DNA of 64,000 bases from CAZTZL01 sp964617625 (GTDB lineage: Bacteria; Zhuqueibacterota; QNDG01; DSAB01), in the NCBI GenBank assembly GCA_964617625.1, contig CAZTZL010000004.1, forward strand, positions 14,614-78,613. The letters run 5' to 3'. Positions 14,841 to 24,330 of this stretch are shown here, one piece after another. The position numbers and the translations under genes were made by a program. How positions within the stretch are numbered: the stretch's first letter is position 1; each line of letters starts with the position of its first letter. Below the pieces are notes generated by a model. That model searched no databases. It was not told the DNA's origin and saw only the letters and a list, made by a program, of their open reading frames with translations.

Positions 14841-16319
14841 CTATTTATTATTTGTTTTAAAAATCTTTTCCAGGCTCTCCTTGCTCTGTTTTTTGGTCAG
14901 CAGACTGACAACGATAAGCATAAATACAGAAACAATTAATGCAGGATAAATACTTGGAATTCCCCATGGGTCCCCTCCTTTTAACACGCCTGGCCACAAA
15001 GCTGGTATTAATATTTCTAAAATTAATGCCAGTAATGCTCCTGATAAAATGGAAGCCAGGCCTCCCGCTTTTGTTGCTCTCTTCCAGGCAAGCGCTGCAA
15101 TGAGTGCCGGCGTAATCGAAACACCGTACATTGTATAGGCAAAATAACTGTATCTTAATACGGATATTGGTTTTTTTAATATTGTTGGTATAAATATCAT
15201 TAAAAAAGCACATATCCCCAAAAGAATCACAACAACTTTCTGAATGATAACTAATTGTTTATCTTTTATTTCCTTCTTCCGGAATGCCTGGATAATATCT
15301 CTGACCACATTCGTACTCGGAGACAATAAATAATTCATTCCTGTTGAAATAACGACGGCACAGGCAGCTGCCAATAAAAGAATTCCGACTGGCGCAGGAA
15401 CCATATACCTTGCTGCAACAAGCACCATAGAGGCTGGATCATATCCCTGATTCCAGAATTTCGATGCGGCAAACACGGCAATCACCACAACGACAGTTTC
15501 TACAAAAATTGTTCCGACAATCCACAAAGCAACTGCCTGTTTTGCATCTTTGGGCGTCTTGGCGCTGTAAAACTTCTGATACATCGATTGAACACCCATG
15601 AGAAGCATCATGGTTGCCAGAAAATATCCGAAAGCTTTTAATGCAGGATGCGCACCGAAATCTTCACTGAATACCTGGAAATGCCCGGCAGGCAGTGCCT
15701 TAACGGCCTGCGACAATCCACCCGCATTGATGATTACAAACGGCGTTGCCAGAATACATGCTGCTACTATTATGATGCCGTTCGGTAGATCCGTATAAGC
15801 TACCGCCATCATTCCCGCAAGCGCAGTGAAAGTAATTACAAAAAACGCGCTGAGCGCCTGTCCCAATTCGACTGATATTCTCCCATCCGTAATCACATTA
15901 AGAATATAACCGCCAGCTCTGAACTGATAACTGACAATAGTTACAAATGCAATAATCAATGCGATCGCCCCAAAAACTCTCGCAAATTTTCCGTATCGTA
16001 CTTCTAAAATATCTCCAATAGTGTACTGACCGAATGTTCTTATTTTCCCGGCAAGAAAATATATAATGATGATTCCAACCCATGCTCCTGCAGGCATCCA
16101 AATCGAACTGAATCCTGCTTTGTAAGCGTATTCCGCACCGGCAATGAATGTTCCGGAACCGATCCATGTGCATATCAAAGTAAAAACCATGACACGGATC
16201 GATAACGATCGTCCCGCCACCATAAAGTCGTCGTGGCTTTTGACCCGCCTGGATCGAATAATATTGAATGCCATCAGGACAAGGACATAGGCTAAAATGA
16301 TATAAAGATACCAGTGCAT
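14841..16319 (-). CDS. Sodium:solute symporter (SSF family)
   Basis: Polytopic inner-membrane transporter, 492 aa, with about 13 hydrophobic segments. The N-terminal AGRSLS followed by TWIGSGTF is the SSF core region where sodium is coordinated, and the helix-5 region GMMAVAYTDLPNG matches the family. Family members carry proline, pantothenate, sugars or other solutes; sequence alone does not fix the substrate. It lies 35 bp downstream of an Xaa-Pro peptidase, so proline or a proline-containing peptide product is a reasonable guess, while the nearby periplasmic trehalase offers glucose as an alternative. Confidence 0.88.
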   Translation of the reverse strand: MHWYLYIILAYVLVLMAFNIIRSRRVKSHDDFMVAGRSLSIRVMVFTLICTWIGSGTFIAGAEYAYKAGFSSIWMPAGAWVGIIIIYFLAGKIRTFGQYTIGDILEVRYGKFARVFGAIALIIAFVTIVSYQFRAGGYILNVITDGRISVELGQALSAFFVITFTALAGMMAVAYTDLPNGIIIVAACILATPFVIINAGGLSQAVKALPAGHFQVFSEDFGAHPALKAFGYFLATMMLLMGVQSMYQKFYSAKTPKDAKQAVALWIVGTIFVETVVVVIAVFAASKFWNQGYDPASMVLVAARYMVPAPVGILLLAAACAVVISTGMNYLLSPSTNVVRDIIQAFRKKEIKDKQLVIIQKVVVILLGICAFLMIFIPTILKKPISVLRYSYFAYTMYGVSITPALIAALAWKRATKAGGLASILSGALLALILEILIPALWPGVLKGGDPWGIPSIYPALIVSVFMLIVVSLLTKKQSKESLEKIFKTNNK

Positions 16320-16354
16320 CTTTCCTCCTCTTCTTGCATTATTTTTTTAGATGA

Positions 16355-17539
16355 TCAGTCAATTAAAATGAGTTCTTCCTGTTCTTTCCCCGCAACAATG
16401 ATCTTTTTGTCTAATGTGATAAAGACATCGATCTCCGTCCGGACAGCCATCTCCCCTTCTAAATAAATTCCCGGCTCTATGGAAAAACAAATTCCGGGAA
16501 TGAGCTGCCGTTCCTCTTTTGTTTCCAAATTGTCGATGTGAACGCCGTTGCCGTGCACCTCCTCCCCGATGGAATGTCCGGTGCGGTGGATAAAATAATT
16601 TCCGTACCCTGCATTCTTGATGACATCCCGGCAGGCTTTGTCCACTTCCCATCCATAGCACACTTCATTTTTTTCAAATCGATTTTTGACGAATTCCAGG
16701 GCCGCTTTCCGCGCATCTCTGGCAATTTCGAATATCTTCACATATTTTTCAGGAGGGGAATCGCCTACAAAACCGCACCAGGTAATGTCCGAAAAAATGG
16801 CCCCTGGTTGATTCAGCTTGGCCCAGAGATCAATTAAAACCATATCCTCTTTTTTAATGACATAGGCATTCTCCTTCGTCGGTTCGAAATGGGGATTGGC
16901 GGGATGACCATTCACGCCTACAATCGGCCACTCATTCATACAGGTCAATTTTTGCTCTTCGAATCGTCTGACAATAAACTGCTGAATATCGTATTCTGTG
17001 ATTTTTCGATTCTCTCGTATTGCTTTTCCGATTTCCTGAAATGCTTCATCTTTAATTTGATAGATTTTCTTACTTGCTTCAATATGGGACTGATATCCCG
17101 CTTCATCGATGACTGCTTCGAATATCTGCACCAGATCCGCTGACGAGACAATCTCATATCCAAATTTTTTAATAAGCTCTATCGTACCGCCATCAACCAT
17201 GGAAACATAAGGAATGTTGTTCAACGGGGAATACTGCATGGCAATCTTTTTGGGTACGGGACCGAGTATCTGCTTCAATGACGAATGAAGTTCTTCCCAG
17301 GCCAGATAGAACTGTTTCCTTCCGGGAAGTGCATCCAATTTCGTAGGCTCTACTTTATGAATTAGACGAACGGGCTCCCCTTCAGCCGGTATATAATAGA
17401 ACCACCTCCGGCTGGTGAATTTACCGAAATCCATGCCCAGAATCCGATATGCAATCGGATCCCGGTTGTGAAAATCGTAAAAAAGCCATCCGTCGAACCC
17501 GGATGCTCTGATCGCTTCTTGAATTTTATGAAGTTTCAT
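16355..17539 (-). CDS. M24 family metallopeptidase (Xaa-Pro aminopeptidase/prolidase-like)
   Basis: Creatinase/aminopeptidase P fold protein, 394 aa: N-terminal creatinase-like domain (to about 160) and C-terminal pita-bread peptidase domain. Dinuclear metal ligands are visible: Asp in LIDLWAKL, Asp in IFSDITW, His in HRTGHSIGEEVHGNG, Glu in SIEPGIYL and Glu in VRTEIDV. It should release N-terminal residues preceding proline or split Xaa-Pro dipeptides in the cytoplasm. It lies 29 bp after the trehalase stop and just before the SSF symporter, suggesting a nutrient-salvage operon. Confidence 0.88.
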   Translation of the reverse strand: MKLHKIQEAIRASGFDGWLFYDFHNRDPIAYRILGMDFGKFTSRRWFYYIPAEGEPVRLIHKVEPTKLDALPGRKQFYLAWEELHSSLKQILGPVPKKIAMQYSPLNNIPYVSMVDGGTIELIKKFGYEIVSSADLVQIFEAVIDEAGYQSHIEASKKIYQIKDEAFQEIGKAIRENRKITEYDIQQFIVRRFEEQKLTCMNEWPIVGVNGHPANPHFEPTKENAYVIKKEDMVLIDLWAKLNQPGAIFSDITWCGFVGDSPPEKYVKIFEIARDARKAALEFVKNRFEKNEVCYGWEVDKACRDVIKNAGYGNYFIHRTGHSIGEEVHGNGVHIDNLETKEERQLIPGICFSIEPGIYLEGEMAVRTEIDVFITLDKKIIVAGKEQEELILID

Positions 17540-17568
17540 TATCGTTCTCCCGTTTATTTTGTGAAAAT

Positions 17569-19605
17569 TTATTCTCGAAATAATTCAAAAATCCATTCCG
17601 GAGGAATGAGTTGTTTCAGACTTATCTTGTACGCATCCGGAAGCAAATCGAGCCCGACCTGATACGAAGCATTCATCCATCCGAATCCTTCTCTGGCGAT
17701 ATAATCGAACTCGCTTCCCACATTGCCGTATTCGGCAAATACTTCGTGGGAACGCTTCACCACATCGAACTTTTCCGGAATCATGCCGTTATAATCCGCT
17801 GCATTTCTCAGGATCGTATAGAGCCACTTGTAAATCAAACGCTTGTCAATTGAATCAAATCCGTAATTGATCAGCCCCTGCCAGATCAACATCTGATGGG
17901 GCGCCCATCCGTACGGATAATCCCACTGCCTCTGCGGCCGATCTTTGGATAATTTCCCCCGCGATGCTTCGGCAGAAGCGGCCACACCACCCGCCATTTC
18001 CAGTGATTTCAATGCGATGGAAACTAATTTTTCAGCCTGATATTTTGTTAATATCCGTGTTGTTGAATTATCGGGATCACAGGCCCAGAGCGGATAGAGG
18101 GCCGTTGCACTAATGTACGGATGCTGCCTTTTATGGATAAAATCGTAATCGAAAAACAAATGTTTGTCTTCATTCCACAAATAGCGCAGCATTCTCTTTT
18201 TTCTCTTTTCAGCCCGTTCAAACCATTCATAACTGATTTCGACTGTGCCGTTATCTTGAACAAACCGGTCTTGAAAAACATCACGGATCGTTGAGCCAAT
18301 ATCGATTTCGATTTTGTAAAGAAGTGCATTCAGATCCACGGTCACAAAATCCGCGCACCAGTTGCCGTTGAGATCCCATCGGTAGGTCGTATCGTGACCC
18401 GATTCCCGGACGCTTCGGTCATTCACAAAAAATATGTCCAGTTCGGGAACTTTAATCAAACCGTTCCGAAATTGCCGTTCGAATTCACGGATATCAAGTC
18501 CCATCCGATTCGCAAAAGAACGGTAAATCACATCAAAATGTCCCTGTTCCACTTCAACGGGTGGACCAATCCCGCTGCCAAAATAACGGCTCAATCCGGT
18601 CCAGGTCAATCGATCCGGCCCCATCCACACGTACCAGTATTCCTGGATGGCTGCCTGAATCACTTTTTTTAACCATTTATTTGTTTCCACATTTTTGGAC
18701 AATCTATCGTAAACGGCCAATGCCATCGAAGTCAAAAACGGTGGCTGGGATCGCGTCAGATAGTAAGTTCGATTCGCATTGAGGATTTTTCCGTAATGCT
18801 GAATTTCATACACGAAATGATCCACCATGTCCCTGGCCAGTTTGATGCGGTTATCCTGAATCAATCCCAAAACGATGAAATAACTGTCCCATCCGTACAT
18901 CTCATTGAATCGGCCTCCGGGGACCACATAGGGCAATGGCACGGGTTCTCCATTCGCATTGACATCGAGAGCAAGGGACAACAATCCATGCTTGCCTTCC
19001 AGTCCATTCACATATTCCGGTGTAATCTCTTTAGGTAGTCGAACCACTGTGAATGGTTTCTCTGGATGATTTTTTGCCATATCCGAATAATAATGCAACG
19101 CCAGTGAATCTGAATGGGGCACATACAAATAAAAAACCGAATCCGATTTTACTTTCTCATCAGCCAAAACCTGATCGATATGTTCGCTATCAATCCGTCT
19201 TGTCAATCCGTCCCAGTAATAATCCCGGATCATTCGAGATGTACGATACATCGGATTTTCAAATATTTTATCGGAATGAATAAAAGCAGTATCCAGACCA
19301 GTCTGTTTGTCGAGCCACAATTCCTGAAGCAGATTGGAAAGAAAATAAGTGCCGACGATTTCAAATTGTCTGTGATCGATCGATTCGAGAAAAAAAAGTC
19401 CGTCTCCGTTCGGTGTTTTTTTTCCGCAAAGATCCTTCACCGTGATTGTAGTGTCCCCGTCCGTATCTTCTTCCTGCAGCAAATTTTCCATATTTTTTCG
19501 AACATCGGCCTTGACAGAAATCTCCCGCCCGGATATGGAACGGCCATATCCAAAAATCACAAACAGAATCATGATGAGGAAAAAATGGTTAAATCGGTAA
19601 TTCAT
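17569..19605 (-). CDS. treA: Alpha,alpha-trehalase (GH37), exported
   Basis: Glycoside hydrolase family 37 enzyme of 678 aa that cleaves trehalose into two glucose molecules. Trehalase signature 1 is present (PGGRFNEMYGWDSYF, around residue 230) and signature 2 (QWDYPYGWAPHQ, around 560). An N-terminal hydrophobic signal (FNHFFLIMILFVIFGYG) points to periplasmic location. Residues 45-60 contain DTDGDTTITVKD, an EF-hand-like calcium loop also seen in some Bacteroidota-type trehalases. First gene of the trehalase-peptidase-symporter run, 46 bp after the flippase stop. Confidence 0.93.
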   Translation of the reverse strand: MNYRFNHFFLIMILFVIFGYGRSISGREISVKADVRKNMENLLQEEDTDGDTTITVKDLCGKKTPNGDGLFFLESIDHRQFEIVGTYFLSNLLQELWLDKQTGLDTAFIHSDKIFENPMYRTSRMIRDYYWDGLTRRIDSEHIDQVLADEKVKSDSVFYLYVPHSDSLALHYYSDMAKNHPEKPFTVVRLPKEITPEYVNGLEGKHGLLSLALDVNANGEPVPLPYVVPGGRFNEMYGWDSYFIVLGLIQDNRIKLARDMVDHFVYEIQHYGKILNANRTYYLTRSQPPFLTSMALAVYDRLSKNVETNKWLKKVIQAAIQEYWYVWMGPDRLTWTGLSRYFGSGIGPPVEVEQGHFDVIYRSFANRMGLDIREFERQFRNGLIKVPELDIFFVNDRSVRESGHDTTYRWDLNGNWCADFVTVDLNALLYKIEIDIGSTIRDVFQDRFVQDNGTVEISYEWFERAEKRKKRMLRYLWNEDKHLFFDYDFIHKRQHPYISATALYPLWACDPDNSTTRILTKYQAEKLVSIALKSLEMAGGVAASAEASRGKLSKDRPQRQWDYPYGWAPHQMLIWQGLINYGFDSIDKRLIYKWLYTILRNAADYNGMIPEKFDVVKRSHEVFAEYGNVGSEFDYIAREGFGWMNASYQVGLDLLPDAYKISLKQLIPPEWIFELFRE

Positions 19606-19651
19606 TGTTTATCAAAGAATATTTGGTTTACAATTCAACAATAAAAGAAGA

Positions 19652-21109
19652 CTACTTCACACTTAACAATTTCTTTTTTAATAATGTTTTCTCTTCTACA
19701 GTTAAAAAACGGAACATCCACAGCAACGGAAAATAACCTATGGTTAGAATAATTCGGATTGTCAAATGACTATCAAGGTGGAACCACTGGTTACTAAAAA
19801 ATACAAGAGTGGAAACAAAAATAATTTTAAGTATTCTTGTTAATTCATAACGAATCGGATAAAGATGCTGATTCACAATATAAAGAACAGCCGCCATCAC
19901 AAAATAAGCTAAAAATGTGGCCCAGGCTGCTCCCATAATATCAAAACGGGGTACCAGAAGAAAATTCATCAGAACACAGACCACAGCGCCGGCCCCTGTA
20001 GCAATCGGAAGATAGAACGTTTTCTTTTTTAAATAAATTCCGACAATGAAATGAATGTACAGACCATAAAAAATATACGCAAGTAAAACAATAGGAACAA
20101 TCGACAGACCGACGGTAAATCCTTCCCCGAACAGTCTTATTCCAAACAGCTGAATATGAGCGATTTCACTGATAAAAAGTGAAATAACAATGAAAACCCA
20201 ACCTGTCACCACAAGAAAGTAAGTGAGCACACGGGCAAAAATCTGCTGTGCATTTTTTTCCTTGGATGTGGCCAGGAAAAAGGGATGCCAGGCAAAACGA
20301 AACGCCGCCACGATCAGCGCCATGAACATGCCTAGTTTGTAACTGGCACTGAAAAGTCCTGTCGCCTCCTTGCCGATCATCCGGTCTAAGAAAAACCGGC
20401 CGATTTGATCCATTACCAGAAGCGCAAGGCCTGCCGGAATATAAGGCAGACCGAATTGCAGGGATTCAATGAGTCTAAATTTTTTAAATTGAAAACGCAG
20501 CCACCTCAAAATAACCGGCAGAAGAATAATTAAAGTAGCGACGGAGGCATATAAATTCGCCCAAAAAATCCCATATACTCCACGGCGCAAATGAATAACG
20601 AACAGAATATTCAGTCCAAGATTAAGGCCGATATTGAGAAATTTAAAAACGACAAATTGAACCGACTTTTCTTCGCACCGAAGTACAAGAAAGGGAATCA
20701 GTGCCAGGGCATCGGCCAACAGAATTCCACCGGCCAGACGGATCAACTGAACATAATGAACGGAGCGGAAGATGATATCCGAAAAAGTCTCCGGGAATAA
20801 AAACAGAACGGCCGAAAAACAGAAACCGGCTGCCAATACGGTCCAAAAAATAGTGCTGAATATGTTTTTTTTTCCATTCCTGTCTTCTTCAAGGATAAAA
20901 AATCGAAGAAAAGACACATCCATGCCGAAAGTAAAAATAATATTCAAAATCGCAAGAGAAGAAAACAAAAGCGCTGCGGTTCCGTATTCTTCCGGAGAAA
21001 GATAATTGGTATGAATCGGCAGGAGAAGAAACCCGATAAATCGGCTGAGAATATGGCCGATGCCGTAAACAATGGAATGTTTGGTCAGCCTTTTAATATT
21101 GTGCAGCAT
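19652..21109 (-). CDS. Wzx-like polysaccharide flippase (MOP superfamily)
   Basis: Polytopic membrane protein of 485 aa with about 12-14 predicted helices. The opening (LTKHSIVYGIGHILSRFIGF) and YLSPEEYGTAALLFS are characteristic of oligosaccharide flippases of the MOP exporter superfamily, which move lipid-linked saccharides across the inner membrane. No glycosyltransferase genes flank it, so the saccharide is unknown and it is an isolated member here. An MurJ role is less likely given the N-terminal motif. Confidence 0.82.
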   Translation of the reverse strand: MLHNIKRLTKHSIVYGIGHILSRFIGFLLLPIHTNYLSPEEYGTAALLFSSLAILNIIFTFGMDVSFLRFFILEEDRNGKKNIFSTIFWTVLAAGFCFSAVLFLFPETFSDIIFRSVHYVQLIRLAGGILLADALALIPFLVLRCEEKSVQFVVFKFLNIGLNLGLNILFVIHLRRGVYGIFWANLYASVATLIILLPVILRWLRFQFKKFRLIESLQFGLPYIPAGLALLVMDQIGRFFLDRMIGKEATGLFSASYKLGMFMALIVAAFRFAWHPFFLATSKEKNAQQIFARVLTYFLVVTGWVFIVISLFISEIAHIQLFGIRLFGEGFTVGLSIVPIVLLAYIFYGLYIHFIVGIYLKKKTFYLPIATGAGAVVCVLMNFLLVPRFDIMGAAWATFLAYFVMAAVLYIVNQHLYPIRYELTRILKIIFVSTLVFFSNQWFHLDSHLTIRIILTIGYFPLLWMFRFLTVEEKTLLKKKLLSVK

Positions 21110-21171
21110 AGAGATTTCACTTGTTCTTTATTATCATCAAACGTAAATAAAAAAGTTATAAATCGTTTGAT

Positions 21172-21783
21172 CTATCGCATTTTATTCTTCACTACAGATT
21201 TATAGGTAAAATGAATTCGTTTATCGGATAAATCCCACATGGATGTTTCCTTTTCGACAAGTTCAGGATGTCTTTTAGAAATATCCCGTAATGAATTACC
21301 TACCGATTTTCTAAGATAGTCACTCTCATTTGCCTTGTGCTGGCTAATCAATTGAATTGCAATTTCCGGATTGATCTTGAAATATGGCCGGCTTGTCCAA
21401 ATTCGCAATCCCTCTGTGACTGCCCGGCAAACATTCGGATTGCTGTCTTTTAACCAATCGATGATTACCGGCAATGAATTTTCATAGCCGTTGTCTTTGC
21501 AAAATTGATCGAAGGATTTGGCCAATATCTCCTGAACCTGCCAGCTTGGGTCTGCAGCGATTGTTGTCCTCAAAATTTTCAAAACACTCAAATCCGCAAA
21601 AGCACAGAATCCCAGTAAAAAAACAGCCAGACAACGAACCTGGTATACCTCATTCTCCAATAACTCAGTCGCCAATCTTATATTATCCTTGATCGAATGT
21701 GAATCAAACCACTTTTTTGCTTCGAACTCAATCGGCTTGAAACCATTCTCAATTTTTGATATTTTGTCGATTATCTCTTGCAT
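21172..21783 (-). CDS. HEAT-like repeat protein related to AlkD-type DNA alkylation repeat proteins
   Basis: Soluble all-alpha protein of 203 aa made of short helical repeats. The stretch DYLRKSVGNSLRDISKRHPEL closely resembles the repeat of the AlkD/AlkC-like DNA alkylation repair family, and VYQVRCLAVFLLG and SNPNVCRAVTEGL are further repeats. AlkD proteins are about 220-230 aa and excise N3- and N7-alkylpurines; this one is slightly short, and the catalytic Asp/Trp set cannot be assigned with confidence, so glycosylase activity is unproven. A transcriptional link to the flippase (62 bp downstream) is not obvious. Confidence 0.65.
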   Translation of the reverse strand: MQEIIDKISKIENGFKPIEFEAKKWFDSHSIKDNIRLATELLENEVYQVRCLAVFLLGFCAFADLSVLKILRTTIAADPSWQVQEILAKSFDQFCKDNGYENSLPVIIDWLKDSNPNVCRAVTEGLRIWTSRPYFKINPEIAIQLISQHKANESDYLRKSVGNSLRDISKRHPELVEKETSMWDLSDKRIHFTYKSVVKNKMR

Positions 21784-21897
21784 TTTTATTGCTTTTACAC
21801 TTGCAGTCAGCAGATGAACAAAATCAGAATCTATCTTAATCCGTTGTGCATAATATAAATATCATTGATTGTGATTCTTTGTAAATAAAAGAAAAAC

Positions 21898-21979
21898 TGT
21901 CATTTCGACCGGAGGGAAAAATCTAATAGCTATGTATTAAAGGATTTCTCATCCCGAAGTATCGGGATTCGAAATGACA
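21898..21979. repeat. Terminal inverted repeat element (REP/MITE-like)
   Basis: An 82-bp segment bounded by perfect 11-bp inverted repeats TGTCATTTCGA (21898-21908) and TCGAAATGACA (21969-21979), with an inner hairpin ATCCCGA/TCGGGAT (21951-21968) separated by 4 nt. It contains no ORF and sits between the HEAT-repeat gene and the subtilase. This kind of CATTTCGA-bounded repeat is commonly dispersed in FCB-group intergenic DNA (recollection, not searched). Confidence 0.65.
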
Positions 21980-22040
21980 TGTTCACAGACATTTACAAAT
22001 ATTTTCATTAATGCCTTCAGTTTTAATTATACACAACGGG

Positions 22041-24323
22041 TCATCTTAATAAAATCATTTTACGGCTGTATGAACCAGGTCCGATTTCTAATCGATAGAT
22101 ATAAATACCAGAGGAACAAATACGGCTGTTTGAATCCTGACCTGACCATTCCACCCTGTACTGCCCCGGAGCTTGCACTTCCTTTTCAATTTTTTGAACC
22201 ACACGTCCCTGGATGTCATAGATTTGAATGACTGCTTTTCTGTTTAAACGTCCTGTTTTTTCAGGGACATTGAATCGAATAACCGTTGTTTGATTGAATG
22301 GATTGGGATAATTTTGCCACAGATCAAACGATTCCGGGATAAATTCACTCGCTTCTTCTTCTTCAACATCAGTTTTTAAAACCGCACGGTAGATATCGAG
22401 TTTGCCGTATCCCCACTGATCATCCCAGTAATATTGCTCGCCGGCGTGCCCGGTATTCGCATCTCTTTTTGCGGATGAGATAATCCAGTTTTTAACGATT
22501 GAAATCGATGTATCCGGAAAAGACTCAAAAAGAAGCGCCACTGCACCAGTCACATGAGGCGCAGCCATGCTCGTTCCATGCAATGCCCAGTGGACGCTGT
22601 CCGTGGCAATATATTGATTACCAGGCCATGATGTCTGATCCGACAAAGAAGATAGAATGTATTCTCCCGGTGCGGTAATTTCCGGTTTACTGGGAGGATT
22701 CGATTGGGTGGAATTAGGACGTGTCGGACCCTGGCTGGAAAATGAAGAACGCTGTCCTGCAGTAAGCCCGCCGGGACCCCATGGATTTTGAGACAGACTC
22801 GGCCAATTGATGCGCGAGACATAGGATCCAACTGTAAGAACGCGATTCGCATTTCCGGGCTCTGCGATGAGTGTCGAATAATCCACGCCCTGTGTGATTC
22901 TGGCCGTAACGGATCTATCATACATCCATCCGTCAAAACGTCCCCACTTGCCTACAAAGATCAGCTTCCAGATACCTGTCTCGAAATTCTGGATCGCACC
23001 GCCGTTCTGGGTATCGGATAAATGGATATAAATTTCTTTATCACCATTGGAATGCTCGGTATCTTCATCATCGTTTTGCACATGAATCATGGGCATTCCG
23101 GCCTGCGGCCAAAAAAGAATCTCCCCTGCATCGACCGTATCGAGACGCGTGTGACTTGGCGTTTCAACAATCAATTTCAAACCCAGTGCGGAAGTGTACC
23201 AGATATCGAAATAGAGATCGTTCCTTGTTTCCGATTCATTGGTTTCGACTTCGAATTCAATGACAACCGAATCCCATACCGTCGAATACATTTCTCCTTT
23301 AAAATGGATCGGATCATCCCCTTCGTTGCCGGCCGCCGTGACAATGGCCCGTCCATCTTCATTCAAGAAATTGGTTAAGCTTCTTTCGTACAAACTCGTC
23401 CCGTCGTGAGACCCGTGATGCGTTCCTCCGACGCTCAGATTGATTGCCACCGGACGAGATGGATCAAATGCTTCCGCTTTTTGAAAAATATAGTTGATGC
23501 CGTCAACAATACGATCATTGTCATAAACACCATCCCCACCCTTAACGATAATCAGATCCGCTCTGGGAGCTACGCCGACATAAACCTCAGAAGGTTTGTC
23601 ATTGCCTGCCCCCCTGCCGTTCCCCGCAGCAATTCCGGCAACGTGTGTGCCGTGTCCCGTCCTGTCCCTGCCCTGGACCAATCCTGCGGGCGTACCGTCG
23701 ATTTCGTTATTGATCTGTTCCTGCGTGTATTCAGTGCCGTATCCAAAAGATGTCGTTCCGGTGTCTGTATTATCAGTCTGGTCCCAAAGAAAGAGAATTC
23801 TCGAATCATTCGAGTTATCGATAAAATCGGGATGGGTCCAGTCGATCCCCGAATCATAAATCCCAATAATGACGCCTTCTCCCTGCCGGGGAACACCCAA
23901 ATAGCCGGCCCAAACAGAATCCGCGCCAATTTCGTGAATACTGACATCCAGAGCAGCCTTGCACCTTGAGACCGATTCGATCCGAATCACAGAAGGCAAC
24001 GCCGCAACTGTCCACAATTGAACCGGTGTTAATGTTGCTGTGACCACATCTCCAATTTCAGAATGAGTCCGGACACCGGCTGATTTCAGTTCTGCAATAT
24101 CGGTCGTCTGAATAAACACATCAATATAAATCCGGTTCCCCTCTTCTTTAAGATCCGGATTATAAAACTGTTCAGGATATTTTTCGGACAATGTGACCAG
24201 TTCGCTTAAAACAGGATCAAGTTTTTGAAACAAATACCGCTCTTGGCCATATCCATCATTCAAACTGAAAATGAAAACAGCGAATAATAAAAACCGGTAT
24301 TGTTTTTTTCTCACCTGCTTCAT
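22041..24323 (-). CDS. Secreted subtilisin-like serine protease with type IX-like C-terminal sorting domain
   Basis: Peptidase S8 protein of 760 aa. The signal peptide (KKQYRFLLFAVFIFSLNDGYG) is followed by a prodomain, then the catalytic triad: Asp in GIYDSGIDWTHPD, His in GHGTHVAGIAAG and Ser in HGTSMAAPHVTGA; the oxyanion Asn is in VTAAGNEGD. A beta-rich insert lies between His and Ser regions. The C-terminal 85 residues begin LWQNYPNPFNQTT and end SRKMILLR, the layout of Por secretion/FlgD-like sorting domains. The longer frame begins at 24353 inside xerC; ATG 24323 has GAGAGGA just upstream and avoids overlap. Probably degrades extracellular protein. Confidence 0.92.
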   Translation of the reverse strand: MKQVRKKQYRFLLFAVFIFSLNDGYGQERYLFQKLDPVLSELVTLSEKYPEQFYNPDLKEEGNRIYIDVFIQTTDIAELKSAGVRTHSEIGDVVTATLTPVQLWTVAALPSVIRIESVSRCKAALDVSIHEIGADSVWAGYLGVPRQGEGVIIGIYDSGIDWTHPDFIDNSNDSRILFLWDQTDNTDTGTTSFGYGTEYTQEQINNEIDGTPAGLVQGRDRTGHGTHVAGIAAGNGRGAGNDKPSEVYVGVAPRADLIIVKGGDGVYDNDRIVDGINYIFQKAEAFDPSRPVAINLSVGGTHHGSHDGTSLYERSLTNFLNEDGRAIVTAAGNEGDDPIHFKGEMYSTVWDSVVIEFEVETNESETRNDLYFDIWYTSALGLKLIVETPSHTRLDTVDAGEILFWPQAGMPMIHVQNDDEDTEHSNGDKEIYIHLSDTQNGGAIQNFETGIWKLIFVGKWGRFDGWMYDRSVTARITQGVDYSTLIAEPGNANRVLTVGSYVSRINWPSLSQNPWGPGGLTAGQRSSFSSQGPTRPNSTQSNPPSKPEITAPGEYILSSLSDQTSWPGNQYIATDSVHWALHGTSMAAPHVTGAVALLFESFPDTSISIVKNWIISSAKRDANTGHAGEQYYWDDQWGYGKLDIYRAVLKTDVEEEEASEFIPESFDLWQNYPNPFNQTTVIRFNVPEKTGRLNRKAVIQIYDIQGRVVQKIEKEVQAPGQYRVEWSGQDSNSRICSSGIYIYRLEIGPGSYSRKMILLR

Positions 24324-24330
24324 AATCCTC

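Noticed and set aside
23406..23969. 187-codon plus-strand frame opposite the subtilase
   Set aside because: Mirror frame of a conserved protease; composition is atypical and no start signal is present.
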